Below are positions 8,246 through 15,583 of a DNA stretch of 26,883 bases, piece by piece. The stretch covers positions 1-26,883 of the forward strand of contig JBMNTP010000027.1 of NCBI GenBank assembly GCA_050945795.1, read 5' to 3'. Numbering within the stretch: position 1 is the stretch's first letter; every line of letters starts with the position of its first letter. The translations under genes and the position numbers were made by a program. The stretch comes from JBMNTP01 sp050945795 (GTDB lineage: Bacteria > Bacillota > Clostridia > Christensenellales > MGBC116941). Below the pieces are notes generated by a model. That model ran no database searches. It was not told the DNA's origin and saw only the letters and a program-made list of their open reading frames with translations.

Positions 8246-8259
8246 TTTTAAGCAGTATA

Positions 8260-8288
8260 TTGACAAATTGGATGGGAGCAAATATAAT
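8260..8288 (+). promoter_or_regulatory. Consensus sigma-A promoter for the rpmF leader
   Basis: TTGACA (8260-8265) and TATAAT (8283-8288) are both perfect consensus hexamers, separated by exactly 17 bases. Transcription should start near 8295, about 190 bases before the rpmF start codon. The -10 box lies inside the left arm of the inverted repeat described next. Confidence 0.9.
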
Positions 8289-8386
8289 ACCTCTTGTTGA
8301 CCTTTGAAGCCGGCTGATGGCGTGGCCGCGCTGAAAAAGCGTAGTGGGTGCGGTTTGCCTCAGTTGCGCAAAGAGGGGTATTATAT
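8282..8386 (+). ncRNA. Nested inverted repeat / candidate structured RNA or palindromic element upstream of rpmF
   Basis: The outer arms 8282-8295 and 8371-8386 match over 14 base pairs, with two extra G in the right arm. Nested inside, 8309-8322 pairs with 8356-8367 (about 12 pairs, three G-T, with a bulge at C8310 and another at T8318), then CCGC 8326-8329 with GCGG 8350-8353, and a small apical CGCT/AGCG hairpin. The whole 105-base unit folds as one long arm. It matches no riboswitch or leader class that I know. Because the -10 box is in the left arm, a transcript from this promoter would carry only the right arm intact; readthrough from ackA would carry both. A palindromic miniature repeat is an equal possibility. 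Confidence 0.5.
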
Positions 8387-8465
8387 CCTGCGACAATAAA
8401 GATTAGTTATTTATATCGAAGCGGTTACCCTGTCGCGGCATTACGCCAGGTCGCTAAGGGGATAT
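8383..8465 (+). promoter_or_regulatory. Second structured domain of the rpmF leader, ending at the ribosome-binding site
   Basis: ATATCC (8383-8388) can pair with GGATAT (8460-8465), and GCGAC (8390-8394) with GTCGC (8450-8454), closing a 55-base interior. The same GCGACA can instead pair with TGTCGC (8431-8436). The two pairings exclude each other, and the closing stem ends four bases before the rpmF ribosome-binding site (8469-8476). The 5' arm also overlaps the right arm of the upstream repeat. This layout would suit translational control, but that is inference. Confidence 0.4.
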
Positions 8466-8483
8466 CGTGGGGAGGTGTGCAAT

Positions 8484-8696
8484 ATGGCGGTACCGAAGAG
8501 AAAAGTATCGAAGGCGCGTAGAGACAAAAGGCGCGCTAATTGGAAGCTGTCCTTGCCCGGCATTGCAGAATGCCCGCAGTGCAAGCAGCCTAAGCTTAAC
8601 CACCGGGTATGCGGCGAGTGCGGCTACTACGACGGGAAAAAGGTTGAGATGTCGGCGGACGAGAAGGAAAAGGCAAGAAAAGCTAGGGCTCAATAA
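8484..8696 (+). CDS. rpmF: Large ribosomal subunit protein bL32
   Basis: This 70-residue basic protein is bL32 of the 50S subunit. It has the AVPKRKVSKARRDKRRA start typical of L32 and a complete four-cysteine zinc ribbon (C30, C33, C43, C46), so it is the zinc-binding form. The C-terminus is a charged helix. An in-frame GTG at 8475 overlaps the GGGGAGGTG ribosome-binding site, so the ATG at 8484 is the start. yceD (DUF177), the usual neighbour just upstream of rpmF, is missing; a long structured leader fills that place. A strong terminator follows the gene, so it is probably transcribed alone. Confidence 0.97.
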   Translation: MAVPKRKVSKARRDKRRANWKLSLPGIAECPQCKQPKLNHRVCGECGYYDGKKVEMSADEKEKARKARAQ

Positions 8697-8704
8697 TTTG
8701 AATG

Positions 8705-8741
8705 AAAAACTCTCTTATGCCTGATGGCGAGAGAGTTTTTT
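8705..8741 (+). terminator. Terminator after rpmF
   Basis: An 11-base stem pairs 8705-8715 with 8730-8740. The 14-base loop contains a further GCC/GGC pairing. The right arm runs into six T (8736-8741). This is a strong intrinsic terminator that separates rpmF from plsX. Confidence 0.93.
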
Positions 8742-8764
8742 GTCATGAACTGTAAATTCGTTGG

Positions 8765-8793
8765 TTGCATTTACCTTGGCTATTTTGTATACT
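8765..8793 (+). promoter_or_regulatory. Probable plsX promoter
   Basis: TTGCAT (8765-8770) and TATACT (8788-8793) are 17 bases apart. They lie just after the rpmF terminator and 28 bases before the plsX start. The same TTGCAT -35 hexamer is used at the rplS promoter. I looked for a FapR palindrome here and do not see one. Confidence 0.6.
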
Positions 8794-8821
8794 TTGTTTA
8801 GTTGATTAAAGGGGAGATTGA

Positions 8822-9826
8822 ATGTATCGTATTGCCGTAGATGTCATGGGAGGCGACAACGCGCCTCTAGAAATCGTTAAAGGATGCATAATGGCATTGC
8901 GCGAGCATGAGGATATAGCCCTTATATTATGCGGGGATAATGACGCGGTTTCAAAAATAATAAAAGAACAGGGCTACTCGGGAGACAGGATAGAAATCCG
9001 GCACGCGCCGGACGTGCTTTCCATGAATGATGCGGCGGAGGCGATAAGGTCAAGGCCGGATTCGTCTTTGGCGGTGGCTTTTTCGGCGGTATCCTCGGGT
9101 GATGCTGGAGCTATTATTACGGCGGGAAGCACAGGCGGAGCCATGTCGGGGGCTATACTTAAGCTTAGGCGCATAAAGGGCATACACCGTCCGGCGCTCG
9201 CTCCTGTGCTGCCGACTATGAAATCGCCGGTAATGCTTATTGACTGCGGAGCCAACGCCGATTGTAAACCGCAATATTTGCCGCAATTCGCCATAATGGG
9301 CAGCGCGTACATGAATAAGGTTATGGGCGTTAAAGAGCCGAGGGTGGCGCTGCTTAACATAGGAACCGAAGAGGGCAAGGGCAATGAGCTAATGCGCGAG
9401 GCGTACGGGCTTATAAAGCAGGCTCCGGTTAATTTCGTGGGAAATATTGAAGGAAGGGACATACCGTCTGGAGATTATGATGTTGTGGTGGCGGATGGAT
9501 TTTCCGGAAATGTCGCGCTTAAGATGTATGAAGGGGCGGCGTTAGCTGTAACTAAAATGCTCAAGCAAGAGCTTATAGGCTCTTTTAGAACTAAGATAGG
9601 CGCTTTGATAGTTAAACCGGCATTAGCCAGATTTAAAAAGCAGATGGACTATTCTGAACACGGCGGCGCTTTGCTCCTAGGGGTAGACGGCGGCGTTATA
9701 AAGTCGCACGGGTCAAGTGGCGCCAAAGCCATTTTAAAGTCTGTTGAACAGGCGAGGGGATTTATAGCCGGAGGAGTTGTTGAGACCATAAAGGCGGCTA
9801 TTTCGGATGCGTTAATTGCCGAGTAG
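8822..9826 (+). CDS. plsX: Phosphate acyltransferase PlsX
   Basis: PlsX makes acyl phosphate from acyl-ACP and phosphate, the first step of the PlsX/PlsY route to phosphatidic acid. It acts at the inner face of the membrane. The 334-residue product is full length. It begins with the family signature IAVDVMGGDNAP and contains AGSTGGAMSGAILKLRRIKG, LIDCGANADCKP, NIGTEEGKGNEL, VADGFSGNVALKMYEG and HGGALLLGVDGGVIKSHGSS. The start follows GGGGAGA. acpP, encoding the acyl carrier of its substrate, comes 48 bases later. fapR, fabD and fabG, which often lie around plsX in Firmicutes, are absent here. Confidence 0.97.
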   Translation: MYRIAVDVMGGDNAPLEIVKGCIMALREHEDIALILCGDNDAVSKIIKEQGYSGDRIEIRHAPDVLSMNDAAEAIRSRPDSSLAVAFSAVSSGDAGAIITAGSTGGAMSGAILKLRRIKGIHRPALAPVLPTMKSPVMLIDCGANADCKPQYLPQFAIMGSAYMNKVMGVKEPRVALLNIGTEEGKGNELMREAYGLIKQAPVNFVGNIEGRDIPSGDYDVVVADGFSGNVALKMYEGAALAVTKMLKQELIGSFRTKIGALIVKPALARFKKQMDYSEHGGALLLGVDGGVIKSHGSSGAKAILKSVEQARGFIAGGVVETIKAAISDALIAE

Positions 9827-9844
9827 GCAGGAATCATATATTAT
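9816..9844 (+). promoter_or_regulatory. Possible internal promoter for acpP
   Basis: TTGCCG (9816-9821) and TATTAT (9839-9844) are 17 bases apart, at the very end of plsX and 30 bases before acpP. A hairpin closes acpP on its far side. A separate, abundant acpP transcript is therefore plausible. Confidence 0.4.
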
Positions 9845-9874
9845 TATAATTAAAGTATCGAAGGAGTAATTGGT

Positions 9875-10102
9875 ATGGTGTTCGAAAAGATTAAGAAGAT
9901 GATTGCCGAGCATTTGGGAGTGGACGAAAGCAAAATTCAGCCGGAAACAAATCTTGTTGAGGATCTTAAGGCCGACTCGCTTGACATAGTTGAGCTTATA
10001 ATGGATCTGGAGCAGGAGTTCGAGCTGGAAATACCCGATGAGGAGCTTCCAAAGGTTGTTACGGTTCAGGATGTTGTTGATTACGTTGAAGGCAAGGAAT
10101 AA
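9875..10102 (+). CDS. acpP: Acyl carrier protein
   Basis: ACP carries growing acyl chains as thioesters on a phosphopantetheine arm during fatty-acid synthesis, and it supplies acyl groups to PlsX. The 75-residue product is acidic and has the DSL motif at residues 34-36, with Ser35 as the attachment site. The helix-II face (SLDIVELIMDLEQEFELEIPDE) that partner enzymes recognise is intact. The start has an AAGGAG site. It lies between plsX and rnc, as in many Firmicutes, and is bracketed by a possible promoter and a terminator-like hairpin. Confidence 0.98.
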   Translation: MVFEKIKKMIAEHLGVDESKIQPETNLVEDLKADSLDIVELIMDLEQEFELEIPDEELPKVVTVQDVVDYVEGKE

Positions 10103-10125
10103 ACGCTGAAAGCTGAAAGGTCTTT

Positions 10126-10158
10126 AAGTCCCGAATGCTTTCGGGACTTTCGGTTTTG
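10126..10158 (+). terminator. Terminator-like hairpin between acpP and rnc
   Basis: A perfect 10-base stem (10126-10135 with 10140-10149) closes a TGCT loop. The T tract after it is interrupted (T-CGG-TTTT), and the rnc ribosome-binding site follows at once. Partial termination would give far more acpP than rnc mRNA. RNase III processing of the stem is also possible. Confidence 0.65.
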
Positions 10159-10166
10159 GAGGCAAA

Positions 10167-10862
10167 ATGTTTAAAGAGGCATCTATCAATGATAATCTCC
10201 AGCGCAGGATAGGCTATCGTTTCAAAAAAAAGAGCATTCTAACTCTTGCGCTTACGCATAAGTCGGCAACTTCAGAAACGCCGCTCGCGTGCAACGAGAG
10301 GCTCGAATTTCTCGGCGATGCGGTGCTTGAGCTATGCATAAGCAACAGGCTGTTCCGGCTTTACCCTAACAAGCCGGAGGGATGGCTCGCTAGGACGAGG
10401 TCGGCAGTGGTCTGTCAGGCTTCTTTAGCGAAGGCGGCTATGGACATACATCTTGGAGATTATCTTATACTTGGCAAGGGCGAGGACATGACGCACGGCC
10501 GCGATAAGCCCAGTATACTTGCCGATGCTTTTGAGGCGCTTATAGGCGCTGTCTATATCGACGGGGGGCAAAAGGCCGCCGACGGTTTTATACTTAGGAT
10601 ACTTAAAAACGAGCTTAAAAAGGCGGCGGCGGGAGAAGGGCATCGCGACTTTAAAACAGACCTTCAAGAAGCGCTCCAGACTTCCGGCTGCGCCAGCATA
10701 AGCTATAAGACGATAAAAGAAGAAGGGCCGGCCCATGACAAGGTGTTTACCGTTAAGGTGAGCTGCAACGGCAAAGAGCTGGGCAGAGGGGTAGGCAAAT
10801 CGAAAAAAGAGGCGGAGCAGGAAGCGGCGAAAAGCGCTTTAGTTACTCATTGCCACAAATAA
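10167..10862 (+). CDS. rnc: Ribonuclease III
   Basis: RNase III cuts double-stranded RNA, including rRNA precursors. The 231-residue product has both family domains. The catalytic domain carries the signature NERLEFLGDAVLEL with metal-binding Glu47 and Asp51, and the second pair Asp120 and Glu123 in DAFEALIGAVYIDGG. The double-stranded RNA-binding domain runs from about 160 to the end (DFKTDLQEALQ to KKEAEQEAAKSAL). The ATG at 10167 follows GGAGG. It is the third gene of the plsX-acpP-rnc group. A hairpin follows, and smc has its own promoter. Confidence 0.97.
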   Translation: MFKEASINDNLQRRIGYRFKKKSILTLALTHKSATSETPLACNERLEFLGDAVLELCISNRLFRLYPNKPEGWLARTRSAVVCQASLAKAAMDIHLGDYLILGKGEDMTHGRDKPSILADAFEALIGAVYIDGGQKAADGFILRILKNELKKAAAGEGHRDFKTDLQEALQTSGCASISYKTIKEEGPAHDKVFTVKVSCNGKELGRGVGKSKKEAEQEAAKSALVTHCHK

Positions 10863-10895
10863 ATTGAAACAGCGCGCCTTTTTTATGCGGTAGAT

Positions 10896-10945
10896 GCGCC
10901 GGCCTTCTTCGCACAAGCTGGACGGAGAGGGGCGGCGCTTTATTT
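10896..10945 (+). terminator. Probable terminator after rnc
   Basis: GCGCCG (10896-10901) pairs with CGGCGC (10933-10938). After one mismatch, CCTTCT (10903-10908) pairs with AGAGGG (10926-10931). The tract TTTATTT follows. The loop is large (17 bases), so efficiency is uncertain. Confidence 0.5.
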
Positions 10946-10958
10946 GTGCCGTCGGTTT

Positions 10959-10967
10959 TGGTATAAT
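10959..10967 (+). promoter_or_regulatory. Extended -10 promoter for smc-ftsY
   Basis: TGGTATAAT (10959-10967) is a perfect extended -10 element. No good -35 is visible, which is usual for this promoter type. Transcription would start near 10974 and give a leader of about 30 bases to the smc ATG. It lies directly after the proposed rnc terminator. Confidence 0.65.
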
Positions 10968-11004
10968 TTTGTAGTACAATTTGCGTGAAGGCGGGAAAAT
11001 TCTT

Positions 11005-14000
11005 ATGTACTTGAAGAAGCTCGTAATATACGGTTTCAAGTCTTTTGGAGAAAAAATCGAAATAGAGTTCAATGAAGGCATAACCGCAATTGTGGGGCCT
11101 AACGGAAGCGGCAAAAGCAATGTCGCCGACGCTGTAAGGTGGGTGCTAGGTGAGCAGAGCGCCAAAAGCCTTAGGGGTGCCCGTATGGAGGATGTTATAT
11201 TCAGCGGCACCGAAAAGCGCAAGGCGCTCTCTTATTGCGAGGTTATACTTGTGTTTGAAAACAGCTCTCGCTGGATGCCGGTTGAGTACAGCGAGGTGGC
11301 GGTGGCGCGCAGAGTGTATAGAAGCGGAGAAAGCGAGTACAGCATAAACAAAACGCCGTGCCGCCTAAAGGATATTACGGCGCTTTTTCGAGATACGGGT
11401 ATTGGCCGAGAAGGCTATTCAATAGTAAGTCAGGGCAAGATAGACGATATACTTTCAAACAAAAAGGATGAGCGGCGCGCTGTTTTTGAGGAAGCGGCGG
11501 GCGTTATGAAATACCGCGTTAGAAAAGAAGAAGCCGAAAGAAAACTATCTCAGACCCGCTCAAACATGCTGCGCATAAGCGATAAGCTTGACGAATTAAG
11601 CGAACAGCTTGGGCCGCTTAAAGAGCAGAGCGAAAAGACAAGAAAGTTCCTCGGACTTAGGGAAAGACTGAGGGAGCTTGAAATAAGTCTGTTCCTGCAT
11701 CAATACGATAGGGGAATGGAGCGCATTAACTCGGGCGAGGCATCGCTTAAAGCTCTCGAAGAAGAAGCGGAAATGCTGGAGCGCAGCGTTGAGGAACTTG
11801 ACGGCGCTAAGGCCGCAAAGGAGATGCGTCAACTTGACGAGGCTATATCTGAGGCGCAAAGCGGCATAATAGACCTTACGCGCGAGCTTGAAAAGAGCGA
11901 GGGCAAAACCAAGGTTTTAAGCGAAAAGGCAGAGGCGCTTATGCGCGAGGCGGACAGGCTCGCACTCTCGGTTAAAGAGGACGGCGAAAAGCTTGGGTTG
12001 GTACGCGAGGAGCTCTCGCTTAAGCAAGGCGAGGCGGCCAGCAAGGAGGAAGAAAAGCGCGCCTGCGAATTGCGGCTTAAGGAAAGCGGCATAAGGCTTG
12101 AGGCGGCGGCTAAGGAGCTTGAAGAATCGGAAAAGGCGCTTGAAGAGGCTAAGGCGGCGCTTATGCAGAAGATGAACAGCATAGCCGACGCTAAAAATCG
12201 AGAAACAAGACTTATAACAATGAGGCAAAGCATTTTGCTGCGCTCGGGGCAGCTTGACGCGCAGCTTGGAACGGCGCGCCAAAAGCAGGACGCGCTCTAT
12301 GAGGAGCTTTGCGAGGCTAAGGAATTATTAGATGCTATACGCCAAGGCTGTGTGGCGGCGGAGGATAAGCGGTCTGAGGCCGAAAAGGCGGCTACAGACG
12401 CTAGGGAAAGCCTTCGCGGAGCGCAGGCCGAGGCAGCCAAATGTGAAACAGAAATAAACAGCGCGCGCTCCCGGCTTAAAATACTGTCTGATATGGAGCG
12501 CGACTATGAAGGATATTACGGCAGCGTTAAGGCGCTTTTAAAGGCGGCGGGCCGCGACAAAGAGGTGCAAAGCAGGTTTGGAGCGGTGGTGGCGCAGGTT
12601 TTAAGCGTACCGGGGAAATTTGAGCGGGCGGTGGAGATGGCGCTCGGCGCGACGCTGCAAAATATAATTACAGAAACAGAGCATGACGCTAAATATCTAA
12701 TAGAATATCTTAGAAAAAATTCGCTCGGACGCGCTACGTTTTTGCCGCTTTCAAGCATGAAGCCGAGGACGCTTAGCCGGGATGAGCGAGCGAGCATCGA
12801 GGTATCGGGCTGTTTCGGAGTGGCAAGCGAGCTTGTAAGCTATGACGATAAATACGCGAAGGTGGCGGGGCGGCTGCTTGGGCGCACCGTTATAACCGAA
12901 AACCTCGATACCGCTATAAGTATGATGAGAAAGTCGGGGTTTTCGTTTACCGCCGTTACGCTAGACGGCGATATTATGCATCCCGGCGGCTCTATGAGCG
13001 GCGGCAGTGTACAGGCGAGGACATCTAACATATTGGGGCGTGAGCGGCTGATTGAGCAGACGCGTCGCCAGATAGCGGCGCTCGAAAACAAAAAAGAAGA
13101 GTTGGCGTTATCGGCGGAGCAGCTTAGAGAGCGGCTGGCGACTCTTAGAAACGCGGCGGCGCGAGAGGCGGAGGCGGCGCAGGCGAAGCAGGTTGAGTTG
13201 GCGCGTGAGGAAGAAAAATGCGAAACTGTGGAAAAATTTTGCGCCATTAGCCGCGATGAGCTTGAAAAGCTAGAACTTGAAAAAGAGCAGCTAAGCGAGA
13301 ACATGGCGGATATTGAAGCGAGGCTGTCAGAGCTTGGCAGCGAGCAAAGCCATCTTGAAATTGATGAAAGCGGCGAAAGAGAACAAATAAAAAACGCGTC
13401 GACAAAAACATCGGAGCTGCGCGGAAATCTTGAGGCAGAGCGCGAGCAGAACACTTCGCTTAGAGTGGCGTTTGCGCGGCTTGAAAAGGAGCTTATGGCG
13501 GCGCAAGCCGACGCAGCACGGTTGACGCGCGAAGAGAAGGCGCTCTTTGCCGGCATAAATGCGAAAAGGCAGGAGCTTGAAAAGAACGAAACGCAAAGGC
13601 TTGATATACTCGCGCTGTCCGGCGATGAAAGCGAAAGCGGTATAAACCTTGCCAACAGGCTAGAAAGTGCCAGAATCGGGCTAAGAGAGCTTGAAAGACT
13701 GCGTCAAGAGGCATCGGAGGAGGCGGAAAAGACGGAGAAGGAGCGCAAGGACATGCGCGCATCGCTTCAGGCCGTTATGGAGAAGAAGTATAAGCTTCAG
13801 GTGTCGCTCGAAAAGTCAAAGATGGATATTGAGGCTATGCAGGCGCGCATATGGGAAGATTACGAGGTGACGTATGGCAGCGCCGGATGCGAGGGCATAA
13901 AGATATCGCTGTCAGAAGCTAAATCTGAGATTGCGACGCTAAAAGAGGGTATACGTGAGCTTGGTCCCGTTAACCCGAACGCCATAGAGGATTATAGAAA

Positions 14001-14583
14001 TGTGAGAGAGCGGCATGATTTTTACATGAATCAGCGCACCGATCTTGAAAAAGCCGCATCCGATCTTGAAAAGATGATTGAGGATATGCTTGTTATAATG
14101 CGCAAGCTATTTAAAGAGCAATTCGACAAGATAAACGCTAATTTCGCTTCAGTGTTTAAAAAGCTTTTTGGCGGCGGGTCGGCGGAGCTGGTGCTTAAGG
14201 ATGACAAGGATGTGCTTAACAGCGATATAGATATAATCGCGCAGCCGCCGGGTAAAAGATTGCAGCTTATATCGCTGCTTTCGGGCGGGGAAAAGGCGCT
14301 TACCGCTATATCTATACTTTTTGCCATGCTCAGCCTTAAGCCGACGCCGTTTTGCGTGCTTGACGAGATAGAGGCATCGCTTGACGAGGCGAATGTAGCG
14401 GCGTTTGCCGATTATCTGTGCGAATACTCTAAAAAGACACAGTTTGTAGTTATAACGCACAGAAAGGGTACTATGGAGCGCTCGAACTCCATGTACGGCA
14501 TGGCTATGGAGGAGAAGGGCGTTTCAAAGCTGGTGTCGGTAAGATTTGAAAATGTGGCGGCGAAGGCCGCGGCGGGAGGTTAA
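11005..14583 (+). CDS. smc: Chromosome segregation ATPase SMC
   Basis: SMC forms the core of the condensin that organises and separates the chromosome, with ScpA and ScpB (not in this window). The 1192-residue product is full length. The N-terminal head has Walker A GPNGSGKS at 31-38. Long coiled coils, rich in Glu, Lys, Ala and Leu, flank the hinge domain at about residues 500-660. The C-terminal head carries the ABC signature LSGGEKAL at about 1092-1099 and Walker B VLDEIEA with Asp1120 and Glu1121. A TTG at 10981 is in frame, but the ATG at 11005 has GAAGGCGG upstream and begins the conserved MYLKKLVIYGFKSF. ftsY starts one base after the stop codon, so the two genes are translationally linked. 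Confidence 0.98.
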   Translation: MYLKKLVIYGFKSFGEKIEIEFNEGITAIVGPNGSGKSNVADAVRWVLGEQSAKSLRGARMEDVIFSGTEKRKALSYCEVILVFENSSRWMPVEYSEVAVARRVYRSGESEYSINKTPCRLKDITALFRDTGIGREGYSIVSQGKIDDILSNKKDERRAVFEEAAGVMKYRVRKEEAERKLSQTRSNMLRISDKLDELSEQLGPLKEQSEKTRKFLGLRERLRELEISLFLHQYDRGMERINSGEASLKALEEEAEMLERSVEELDGAKAAKEMRQLDEAISEAQSGIIDLTRELEKSEGKTKVLSEKAEALMREADRLALSVKEDGEKLGLVREELSLKQGEAASKEEEKRACELRLKESGIRLEAAAKELEESEKALEEAKAALMQKMNSIADAKNRETRLITMRQSILLRSGQLDAQLGTARQKQDALYEELCEAKELLDAIRQGCVAAEDKRSEAEKAATDARESLRGAQAEAAKCETEINSARSRLKILSDMERDYEGYYGSVKALLKAAGRDKEVQSRFGAVVAQVLSVPGKFERAVEMALGATLQNIITETEHDAKYLIEYLRKNSLGRATFLPLSSMKPRTLSRDERASIEVSGCFGVASELVSYDDKYAKVAGRLLGRTVITENLDTAISMMRKSGFSFTAVTLDGDIMHPGGSMSGGSVQARTSNILGRERLIEQTRRQIAALENKKEELALSAEQLRERLATLRNAAAREAEAAQAKQVELAREEEKCETVEKFCAISRDELEKLELEKEQLSENMADIEARLSELGSEQSHLEIDESGEREQIKNASTKTSELRGNLEAEREQNTSLRVAFARLEKELMAAQADAARLTREEKALFAGINAKRQELEKNETQRLDILALSGDESESGINLANRLESARIGLRELERLRQEASEEAEKTEKERKDMRASLQAVMEKKYKLQVSLEKSKMDIEAMQARIWEDYEVTYGSAGCEGIKISLSEAKSEIATLKEGIRELGPVNPNAIEDYRNVRERHDFYMNQRTDLEKAASDLEKMIEDMLVIMRKLFKEQFDKINANFASVFKKLFGGGSAELVLKDDKDVLNSDIDIIAQPPGKRLQLISLLSGGEKALTAISILFAMLSLKPTPFCVLDEIEASLDEANVAAFADYLCEYSKKTQFVVITHRKGTMERSNSMYGMAMEEKGVSKLVSVRFENVAAKAAAGG

Positions 14584-14584
14584 T

Positions 14585-15487
14585 ATGGCTGGATTTTTTG
14601 ACAAAATTAAAAACGCTATGGGTAAAACCAAAAACAATATAGCTTACGCGCTTAACAATTTGCTTTCCATATCACCTTTAGACGATGAGTTTATAGACGA
14701 GCTTGAGGAGTGCCTTATACTTGCCGACGCCGGAGTTACAACGGCGCAGCAGCTTGGCGCCGAGCTTAAAGAGCAGATTATAAACCGCGGCATTAAAAAG
14801 CCGGACGAGGCGATAGCCGCCTTAAAAAGCATTATAGTATCAAGGCTTACGGCTAAGGAGATAGAAGAAACTTATCCCGCCGTAATACTCATAGTCGGGG
14901 TAAACGGCGCGGGCAAGACGACTGCAATAGGCAAGCTCGCCGCGCTTTATAAAAGGGCGGGCAAATCGGTTATACTATGCGCCGCCGATACGTTTCGGGC
15001 GGCGGCTGCCGAACAGCTACAAGAATGGGGCAAAAGGTCTGATGTGCCGGTTATAAGACATAACGAGGGCGCCGATCCCGCCGCCGTGGTTTATGACGCC
15101 ATTCATTCCGCCAAGGCAAAGTCGGCGGATGTGCTTATCGTTGATACGGCGGGCAGACTGCACAACAAAAAAAATCTTATGAACGAGCTGGCTAAAATAG
15201 GCCGCGTTATTGAAAGGGAATATCCCGGTGCAAAAAGAAGCACGCTGCTTGTTATAGACGCCACGACCGGCCGCAACGGCGTTGCGCAGGCCGAAGTGTT
15301 TAACGAGGCTGTTAAGGTTGACGGGGTTATACTTACAAAGCTTGACGGTACGGCGAAGGGCGGCGTTGTGCTATCGATAGCGGCGGAAACAGGCGTTCCG
15401 GTACGGTATGTTGGCGTGGGTGAAGGCATTGACGATTTAGCAGGGTTTGACGCCGCCGCGTTTGCTGACGCGCTTTTTGAAAGATAG
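14585..15487 (+). CDS. ftsY: Signal recognition particle receptor FtsY
   Basis: FtsY is the membrane-associated GTPase that receives ribosome-SRP complexes at the membrane. The 300-residue product has an N-domain helical bundle and a G domain with GVNGAGKTT at 105-113, DTFRAAAAEQL, DTAGRLH and TKLDGTAKGG. It lacks the long acidic A domain of proteobacterial FtsY; the amphipathic N-terminal helix (MAGFFDKIKNAMGKTK) may do the membrane binding. An upstream in-frame ATG at 14546 lies inside smc. The ATG at 14585 has GGAGGT just upstream and begins the family N-terminus. Its partner Ffh lies two genes downstream behind a separate promoter. Confidence 0.97.
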   Translation: MAGFFDKIKNAMGKTKNNIAYALNNLLSISPLDDEFIDELEECLILADAGVTTAQQLGAELKEQIINRGIKKPDEAIAALKSIIVSRLTAKEIEETYPAVILIVGVNGAGKTTAIGKLAALYKRAGKSVILCAADTFRAAAAEQLQEWGKRSDVPVIRHNEGADPAAVVYDAIHSAKAKSADVLIVDTAGRLHNKKNLMNELAKIGRVIEREYPGAKRSTLLVIDATTGRNGVAQAEVFNEAVKVDGVILTKLDGTAKGGVVLSIAAETGVPVRYVGVGEGIDDLAGFDAAAFADALFER

Positions 15488-15530
15488 CAAGATTTATTGT
15501 AAATATGCTTAGGGTGTAAAGTGAAAAGGC

Positions 15531-15559
15531 TTGACACGTGGGCGGGGCAGGCGTATAAT
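15531..15559 (+). promoter_or_regulatory. Consensus sigma-A promoter for ylxM-ffh-rpsP and following genes
   Basis: TTGACA (15531-15536) and TATAAT (15554-15559) are both perfect consensus hexamers at a 17-base spacing. The start near 15566 leaves a leader of about 18 bases before ylxM. This is one of two full-consensus promoters in the window; the other drives rpmF. Confidence 0.92.
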
Positions 15560-15583
15560 AAGCGGGTATTATGCGGAGGAAGC

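Noticed and set aside
8282..8386. Invertible promoter (phase-variable switch)
   Set aside because: The -35 lies outside the inverted repeat and the -10 lies within its left arm, so inverting the interior would not move the promoter. No recombinase gene is nearby.
8290..8465. Known riboswitch (TPP, SAM, c-di-GMP, THF, ZTP, T-box) in the rpmF leader
   Set aside because: None of the conserved core sequences of these classes can be found in the leader.
8741..8821. FapR operator before plsX
   Set aside because: No TTAGTACC-type palindrome is present in the interval, and fapR is absent next to plsX.
12840..13655. 271-codon antisense frame inside smc
   Set aside because: Its serine- and alanine-rich translation is the expected shadow of a Glu/Lys/Ala-rich coiled coil. 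No start signal supports it.
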